From: Cristatella mucedo
Taxonomy: Eukaryota; Bryozoa; Phylactolaemata; Cristatellidae
Assembly: GCA_009760855.2 (NCBI GenBank)
Contig: WPIO01000020.1
Coordinates: 1,212,501 to 1,276,500, forward strand
Direction of reading: 5' to 3'
Length of the DNA stretch: 64,000 bases
The position numbers were made by a program, and so were the translations under genes. The notes under the pieces were generated by a model. The model was not told the DNA's origin, ran no database searches, and was given only the letters and a program-made list of their open reading frames with translations. How positions within the stretch are numbered: position 1 is the stretch's first letter; each line of letters opens with the position of its first letter. Positions 57,010 through 64,000 of this stretch are shown one piece after another.

Positions 57010-58930
57010 TAGATGTCTCTTTGCCGGTGCGCGACTTTCAGCGAGTGGCGAGCGATATTTGCCCGACACTACGCGCTACCTATCCGTTGATTACGCGCAG
57101 GTAATTAGAACTTAATAAAAACCAGCAGGGCATCTAGCCTTACCGTCCTGGACTGGATTTCCGGTAACGGCAGATCCGCATTATTTCAGAACGCGAAATC
57201 TATGAAGATGATCTAACGAAGAAGAGAGCTAGCAATGGCAAAGTGCTCGCGACGGCTTGCAAGCGCATCGCTCGGCTGGCCGGCTCGCGCGTTCGATTTT
57301 TCGGTGCGCTGAAATCGTCTCCGATAGCCCTAATATTTCTCCTGTCCTTTGCTAGCCAAGTAAACTCGTTGCGCCCAGTACTCGTTGTTCCGTCGCGGTC
57401 GTCCGGCTGGTTAGGCAACCGGCTGGCTCTCTCTCTCCCTCTTCCTTTATGCCATGCGGCGTCCGTATTGCCACTGCCGATTGCTATAGGCGACGCAAAA
57501 TTGGGCTGGAATAACGTGTTGTGGCCTAAATTCCACGAAGGAGTCGGTAAGGTTATTCGCAGCAGCACTCTCGCGATTCTCCGAAACAAGTTTTTAAAGA
57601 TGTTCGCTTCTGCCGCGAGCTCCCCACCCACCCTGCCCTGCGTACTGGCGTTTCCCGCACGGACAGTCGAACCGCATCTGTTAATGTGACTGCTTTCATT
57701 TTTAGCAATAAAGCTATCAAGAGATATCGATTCTTGTGCCTACGTGGGCGTCTCGACGAGACTTGGAGGTTGTCCACCCCCACCGCCACCAACGGATCGA
57801 GCACCGACCAGATAGCGTGCGGGCAACGAGGTCACGAATGGAACCGCGATAACTCGGCACCCGAGTCACGTGCGACGCAGCGCGCAGGCGACGAGATCTG
57901 CGCGTGCGAGCTGAGTCTCGGCGCACAATTTCTGCAAGCTTCGTCGCTGAGGTGAATAGATCGCTGAAACGAGGGCAGGTGGGTACACGGCTCGTCCACT
58001 GGCTCTGCCACGACGAACAAAAATTCATACGCCTCTCTAAGGTGCTACGCGAGGTGTCCTTCAATTGCGAGCCGGTTGGTAGCAGCTCGGAGACGCTGCG
58101 TGCCCGATTGACGGTGTCGGTCAGCTTAACGACGGGCGCATGAAGATGGCCGCTTTCAGCTGCACGCTCGCAGTCACGCATTCGCTCGTCCGAACTGTGC
58201 GGCGGCGCCGCTCTATTGCGTAGGACTCATTTTCCTGCTTTGCAACGCTGCGTGCTCACGTCGGCGCTATGCGTATATCCGCTCCGGCTCGGCGTGCGCT
58301 CAGGTGTCCGCTCCGGGCGGTACGATCCGTACGGCGAGCGGTCAGAATGGCAAAAAAGAGGTTAAGAGGTTAAGGAGCAGTTTCCTAAGGGGCCGAGGAG
58401 AGCCCTGCGAGCGAGTTTTCGAGTGAAGCCTCCTCGACCTCGCGTCGCGGCGATCGAGGTTGAGCTTTTATTTAAGCTGTACGCCAAAATCATGGCTACT
58501 CTTTTGCTGCTGCAGCAACGTGGCTCTCTCCACTACTTTGGGAAATATAGTTGGTAAGCCCGAGCCCGTACCCGAGCGCTTATTTTTTGCCGAACCGAAG
58601 AGGTATCGAAACGCCGGGCCGATGATGTTAATCTGACCTCTACTGTAGCTGTCGGGATTAGTACATTTGCCACAGCGGACAGGGCCTACAAATGAGTCCT
58701 ACCGGGGGACCGTCTTAAAGCAGGTCGATCGAAATCAATTTTTTTAAATACACAAAACAGCGCCGCGCACATGTGTTTTCAATAACGTAGCGGATCGTGA
58801 CCGGATTGTAGCACAGTGTAATGAATTCTGGCAGTACGCTCCTAAGGTTTGCTATTTCGGAGTGCTTATTTCTAAGTAGAATTAACTAGAACGCGTCCAA
58901 AGAGCTTCGCGGTTTACAAGCTGCCACTCA
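57010..58930. other. GC-rich sequence, no gene assigned
   Basis: Several open frames on both strands, but none with a recognisable domain or supporting splice sites. The segment at 57238-57310 (box-A-like TGGCAAAGTGCTCG, box-B-like GCGTTCGATTTTTCG) hints at another tRNA-derived repeat. Confidence 0.35.
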
Positions 58931-58934
58931 CCAT

Positions 58935-59095
58935 ACTTGCATGCTGACCCTGTGCCTGTCACCCCTAGCGTGCTACCACTAACCATTCGATCGCGCTTCC
59001 TTTGCAGCAAATGTAAAGTGCCTAGAAAGAGATTGAGTTCTCTGAGGGCGCTATATCAAATGTATTATTTATCATTGTTAATATTATTATTTTTA
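58935..59095 (+). mobile_element. LINE A 3' end, A1 subtype, internally shortened
   Basis: GCATGCTGACCCTGTGCCTG TCACCCCTAG joins directly to CGTGCTACCACTAACCATTC; the spacer is missing. The hairpin has a stem change (AAGTGCCTAG...) and a degenerate ATT tail. Confidence 0.85.
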
Positions 59096-59377
59096 TATTT
59101 TCTCTCGCGCTCCTGTGCTCAGTTCCGATGCTCACCTGTCTCCAGCTGTAGGCAAGTTTTTTCTACATATGAAACGGCAGCCGCGCTGACGCACTTGTCT
59201 TGCGAGTAGACCGTTTCGTGGGCCCGCGTGGGCGCTGGGCAGGGCGCGATGCACTGCTAGCGCCACGCCCGGTGCCACGATTCGTTTCCTCGCGCGAGTG
59301 GCGAGCTCTAGTTTTACTCTTAGGACTAGCGGAGCGCGGCCCGCGCGCTCTGGCAAGAGTCCTCGTCTCCCTCGCAG

Positions 59378-59453
59378 CAAATGCAAAGCGCCTAGAAAGA
59401 GATTGAGTTCTATGAGGGCGCTTTATCAAGTGCATTATTATTATTATTATTAC
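59378..59453 (+). mobile_element. LINE A extreme 3' tail
   Basis: GCAGCAAATGCAAAGCGCCT AGAAAGAGATTGAG, GGGCGCTTTATCAAGTGCAT and (ATT)5, inside a CpG-rich block. Confidence 0.9.
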
Positions 59454-59459
59454 ATGTCG

Positions 59460-59701
59460 CTCGCGGCGCTGAGGAATGGCGGCGAGGCGCCCCCGTCGCC
59501 GCGCGAGCCGCGAGACGGCGCGCGCGCGGCGATACCCAGAGCTGCCTCCTCGCCGACTAGTTAGCGACGCTATTGCACGTCCTCGCAAGGAATAGCTAAA
59601 TACAGAGGTCGTCGGAAGCGCGCGCCCGTTCGTCTGCGGCGCCGCAGGTCGGAGGAAACGAGCTGCGAGACGGAGCTCTCGTGGAACGAATGAGCTGACG
59701 A

Positions 59702-59754
<53 letters not shown>

Positions 59755-60900
59755 CGAGGCAGGCCGATTGCAGCTCTACTCCGAATGTGGAGACAGCGCG
59801 GCGTTGCTTCTCTTTCTTGTCTGCAGTGCGAAATGGCCCTCCCCCGGCCACCCCTAGTGGGTAGGTCTCAATGTGCTGCATGCTGCATAAGCTTGCGGCA
59901 AATCCGATTCAGCCTCATTTTACGCGAGCATTCGCGTTGCGGAAAGGGCCCCGCGGACCGCCTGGGTGCGAAAGAGCGCGCTCCACAGCCAGCGGAGCGG
60001 ATGGCAGCGAGCGTGCGAGGCGGATCGCCTCTGCGAAGACGCCTGCGCAGCGGAGCTCGAAGCCAACGAGCGGGCGGACGCGCGGAGCGGCGGGCGACCG
60101 GCCGAGACCGGAGCGTCCGCCGCGGCGGCGCCGCGGCCCGCCGCAGCGTGCGCACGACGCTGAGGGGGGAGGGGTGCGGCTCGTCGATATGCGTCAGCTC
60201 ATCGCCGCTCTTATCTATTACGACCCGCTAGCCTACCGCTCTTGCAAACCCGATAGGCCCCCCATCGTGTGCGCGGCCAATCGGTTTTTTCTCTCGCTTC
60301 TGCACCTTCTCCTCTTTCTCTTGTAAGGCCGTCTCGCGTTGCTGCGTCGATCCGACGCCATTGTGCACTGGCGCAGCCGCTGAAATAGCTCTAGGTGCTA
60401 CCGCTCGCACCGCTTCGCTGCGACCGCCAGGTCGCCGGTCGGACAGGGCTGTGCGCGCGGGCGCTACCGCAGCAGACTATTCACCATTGCCCGCCGCGAG
60501 CGAGGCACAGCGGGCCAATGCCGCTCTCCTGCCGCCGCAATGCTGCACGCGAGCTGCTATTACGTCGGCCGCTCTTTTTTTTGCTTTGTTAGTGTGGGCA
60601 CATCAGTAGCCGAGCGTAGTCATTTAGTCACATCGTCAATGCTGCTCAAGTTAGCTCGTGTCGTCGCGGCTCGGCCACCGGAAACGTTGCAAAGATACAG
60701 CGGAGCGGCGGAATTAAATCGACAAACGAATAGGAGGGAGCAGCCGGAGCGGTTACGCCGTTCTGTGCGGTTCCGGACGCTCGGCGGCGCGCTACTAGGC
60801 GCGCCGCTCCGAACCGCCGGGTCCCGAATCTCGCCGAGTCATGCCGTCAGAATGGCCGCGAGTAGCTCTCAATAGCACGCAAGACCCGATGTTTCGCTCT
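59460..60900. other. CpG-rich block with (CGG)n
   Basis: Dense CpG, many GCG/CGG words and long open frames in several phases that look compositional. It could be a promoter-type CpG-rich region or a first exon. No gene product is recognisable. Confidence 0.4.
59702..59752. repeat. (CGG)17 trinucleotide repeat
   Basis: About 17 uninterrupted CGG units (GCCGCC on the other strand). Confidence 0.97.
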
Positions 60901-61624
60901 CGCGGCGGCTTGCTAAATCTCAGGTCTCTCAGCGTGCTTCCTATTGTACGAAGCGACACAGGATCGTGTTGACGCGTTCGCCGCGTCTTATGACCTTCAC
61001 AGTTATTTTTGAGGAGGACAGGGCACACTGCCGAGTGCTTTCACCCACGTGTCCAGTTATAATGGCCGCTGAGTCATTGCCCGGCAGAGTGCAGGCCTAT
61101 TAATGGCAAGACCTGAAGCTTTCGTTTGCGAAATAGGTTACGGCCGCTTTGCCGAGCATTTCAGTACTTACTTCCACGAGAGTTTTTTCTGTCGTATAGA
61201 AAAGCTGACTGCCAGAGTTGTGGAGGACCGAACCGCTGTACAAGTGCAACGACTGGTATCTATGCTTCGCCGAACTGGCCGGCTACCTAGTACCGGCATG
61301 CCCACGATCGTGCTGAGGGGGACCTCAGTATGACATTTCCTGCGGTTTGCGAATGTATGGACGCGTATAGGCACCCGTAAAAGGCAGGCTGGGCTCTGGC
61401 GAACCCCTTTAAGGGCGATTCCAGGACCCTGTTGCTTACTGCCCAAGCAAGGGGGGCGAGAGGCTGGCTGTTGTCCTTCAAGCAGGAATTAAGAGGAACG
61501 TATCTACAAATGCGTATGTATGCTGCACGTGCCTACGGTGCGAAAGTCTAATCCGTAAAGAGAATGTCCCACACTCTTGCACATACGTATGCATGTACAC
61601 ACACACTCGTGCCATCCTTTCCTG

Positions 61625-61826
61625 CAGTCGTGAGCTGCTTGCTACTTTCTGGCTATGAACTTCCTCGACTGCCCTAGCGACTCGGCTGTGCTTCTCGCTT
61701 TCTCTTTTTTTGGGAGAGGAAGTCTGTTGGCTACCGTATGCTTACCGAAAGCCGCTTAGGCTTCGAGTGAGCTACAGAAAGTAACAGCCACTTAGTCTCT
61801 GTGGAGTTACGGATGGAGATACATAT
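61625..61826 (+). mobile_element. LINE B 3' end
   Basis: GTGAGCTGCTTGCTACTTTC, GAAGTCTGTTGGCTACCGTA, AAAGCCGCTTAGGCTTCGAG, then AGCCACTTAGTCTCTGTGGA and GTTACGGATGGAGATACAT: sense copy of the LINE B 3' end. Confidence 0.85.
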
Positions 61827-61857
61827 GTAAATTAACTCAACTCACACTTTAAAACAT

Positions 61858-61998
61858 ATTTGGTTTGGCCAAGTGGTTAAAGTGCTCGTCCCGACCAAGA
61901 TCTGAGCGAGGTCGTGGGCTCAAGCCCCGTGGCACATGTCAAACACCTGAATAGAGATTAGGTCTTCTTAGGGCGCTACACAAATGAATTAAATTTAT
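61858..61998 (+). mobile_element. SINE1 copy
   Basis: GGTTTGGCCAAGTGGTTAAA, CCGACCAAGATCTGAGCGAG, box B GTGGGCTCAAGCCCCGTGG, AACACCTGAATAGAGATTAG GTCTTCTTAGGGCGCT, tail ACACAAATGAATTAAATTTA. Confidence 0.93.
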
Positions 61999-62090
61999 TT
62001 ATTTATTTAAATATATATGTATATATATATACACGTGTGTGTGTGTGTGTGTGTGAGTGTGTGTGAGTGTGTGTGTGTGTGTGTGTGTAT
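61991..62090. repeat. (ATTT)n / (TA)n / (TG)n compound microsatellite at SINE1 3' end
   Basis: Follows the SINE1 tail with no unique sequence between. Confidence 0.93.
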
Positions 62091-62094
62091 AGTT

Positions 62095-63650
62095 TGTATA
62101 AAAAGCAAACCAGACAAACTACTGCAACCGTGGACGATGGAGCTGCAAGAAGGAGCTGCTGCAAGCAGCAGACGTTTAAGCTGCCTCGATCATGCATCGA
62201 GGCAGGTAGCCACGAGGACTGGCGGGAGGGCAGATTGCTGCTGCTGCTGACAAAGCCTCTTTATCTGCCCAATCCCCAGCACCACGGGCAGGATAGTCAC
62301 ACGAAGTTCAGTATTCCTTTGAAAAATTCCCCATGTGAGCCTGTGTAAGCTTGCGCACAATTCATAAATTAAAGCACGCTCACCAGTTGAATCTCGATTA
62401 CCTCGCAGAATAACTCGAAAATAAAAAGCGCCAGCAGCTTATTAATATAAACCTCAACACAGTGCCTTATATGCTCACTGCCAAAAAGTCTCGGTGAGCC
62501 AAAGTGTCCTGCCGTGGGGAAATGTACTGGCGGTAGAAAAAAGGAAGGGTAGGTATGCCCAGCTGCAGAAGTTAAACACAAGAAGGGGCACTCAGAGTTG
62601 AGATGAGAGAAGAAGGGATTTCGGAAAGGAAAGGGTGAGGCTAGAGAGATGGCGAGTTGAGAGAGACTGATGGATAAAGATTAGATAGAGATAGCTATAT
62701 AGATTAGATAGATGGATGGGTAGATAGATACAAAATAGATATAGATATAATAGAGATAGATAGAATAGAGATAGATAGATAGATACACTGAGGTCCTCGA
62801 CACCATTTGTAAGCATAAGAGCTGGCTGGTGGTGGAATGCCTTGACGATACTTTGCCGCAGACCTTGTCACTGCCTGTACAAGGAGAACGATAACGACGA
62901 CGAGCAGGCTTGAGATGCCGAGGCGAGAGAAGAGCAGGAGAAGAGGAGCAGCAGTAGGAGCAGGAGTGTAGCGGAGCTTGCCTGAGATGGGAGCTGGTGG
63001 GTTTGAGATGAGAGCAGCTCGCAGAGCAGAGCGGAGCCAGTATTGGCCCAGTAGCCTTGTCTATCAAGGGAGCTGGTAAGCGGCAGATGCCTCATTGGCG
63101 GCTGTGGCCTTTGTCAACAGAAGCCGCTTTCTGCACCAGCACTCTGTAAATAGAAGGACAGTGCAAGAAGCCGCAACCGCAAGCATTGCAGTTGCAGTGT
63201 GTTGCTCTGAGAACGTGCACTGTATCACCCCGTTTAGGAAACATGGTATGACAACAGTGGTCTTGACCTTGGTGATGGGAGGGTGGAGGATAAGAAAGCA
63301 GGCTACTCGAAGCCTCATTGGAGTCATCCTGTACCGGCCAGCCCCCTGGACTAGCTGATCCCAGCAACCAGGTGCTAAAAACTGGGAGAGGGGTCATGTG
63401 ACACAGGTCATCGCTGGTTGGCACCCCTGGCCGTGCTATGGGTTTATAATCAGCTGATTAGGCAACGAGAGGCCAGTAAGGGTCTCCAATCAGCCAGCAA
63501 ACACAGGGAGCAGGCATGCCTGTGCAGTTCTACGACGACTACGCTGGAAGCGACAGCGAAAGTTACCGAGTCGGTATGTACAGCTAGTAGCCTCAGGGCG
63601 ATGCCTCTACGCTAGTGGCCAGACTGTGAGATGCTCTCTCCGAACGCTGC
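62095..63650. other. No gene recognised
   Basis: Only short open frames. Contains a degenerate (TAGA)n tract at 62678-62786. Confidence 0.4.
62678..62786. repeat. (TAGA)n-rich tract
   Basis: Imperfect TAGA/TAGAGA units. Confidence 0.9.
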
Positions 63651-63652
63651 CT

Positions 63653-63817
<165 letters not shown>

Positions 63818-64000
63818 GGAAAGGGAAGAAACGAGTAGATGTACGAATGACGGATGAGGGATAGAGTAGCCAGAAGAACTAGGAGGTGGGTGCCACTACA
63901 TGGACAGTGGTTGGTAGGGCGGCTGAGATCGGATGGGGGGGGGGGTAAGAGGAGGAGAATTTAAAAACCTTGAGGCAGATTGTTATTGAGGCAGAGACAC

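Noticed and set aside
57200-57689. Overlapping open frames of about 145 residues on both strands
   Set aside because: No domain or splice support. A tRNA-like box A/box B pair at the left end suggests repeat origin instead.
59868-60326. Arg/Pro/Ala-rich frames on both strands
   Set aside because: Compositional frames in a CpG-rich block; several phases are open at once.

Overview
The window looks like nuclear DNA of an animal, probably an aquatic invertebrate; I cannot name the species. The evidence is a gene split by GT-AG introns of 90 bp to about 8 kb, L2/CR1-type non-LTR retrotransposons, tRNA-derived SINEs, many dinucleotide microsatellites, and no bacterial-style gene packing. Coding density is very low and base composition is patchy, with GC-rich CpG-dense blocks near 1-740, 13.0-14.8 kb, 53 kb and 57.7-60.9 kb.

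The one gene I can reconstruct is an LRRC23 orthologue (axonemal radial-spoke leucine-rich repeat protein) on the minus strand. Seven coding exons were found by eye at 39139-39047, 38956-38844, 33849-33596, 25649-25519, 23181-23045, 17736-17660 and 17410-17256. Splice sites and codon phases agree at every junction and give 320 contiguous codons from the initiator Met. The last found exon ends in a splice donor, so a short terminal exon is probably still missing. The gene covers at least 22 kb, almost all of it intron filled with transposable elements. At the left edge, an open minus-strand frame (737 to 1) with poly-Ala runs is probably part of a second gene. A predicted exon at 3821-4025 and a copia-type integrase relic at about 4727-4966 are weaker calls.

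The rest is mobile-element debris. LINE A is an L2-like element with about 20 copies or fragments, (ATT)n tails and at least two 3'UTR subfamilies. LINE B is a second non-LTR family with a different 3' end. SINE1 has a tRNA-like head and a tail copied from the LINE A 3' hairpin. SINE2 has a similar tRNA-like head but an unrelated tail. Several copies are nested, chimeric or tail-to-tail. Other structure includes two inverted-repeat-bounded segments that both carry degenerate TTTAGGG-type sequence, three long near-perfect hairpins, a two-unit minisatellite, a 30-base G run with GGGA repeats, and a (CGG)n tract in a CpG-rich block.

The strongest system-level signal is the LINE A/SINE1 pair. They share a 36-nt double-stem 3' hairpin (31 of 36 positions identical), the signature expected of a SINE mobilised by a LINE's reverse transcriptase.
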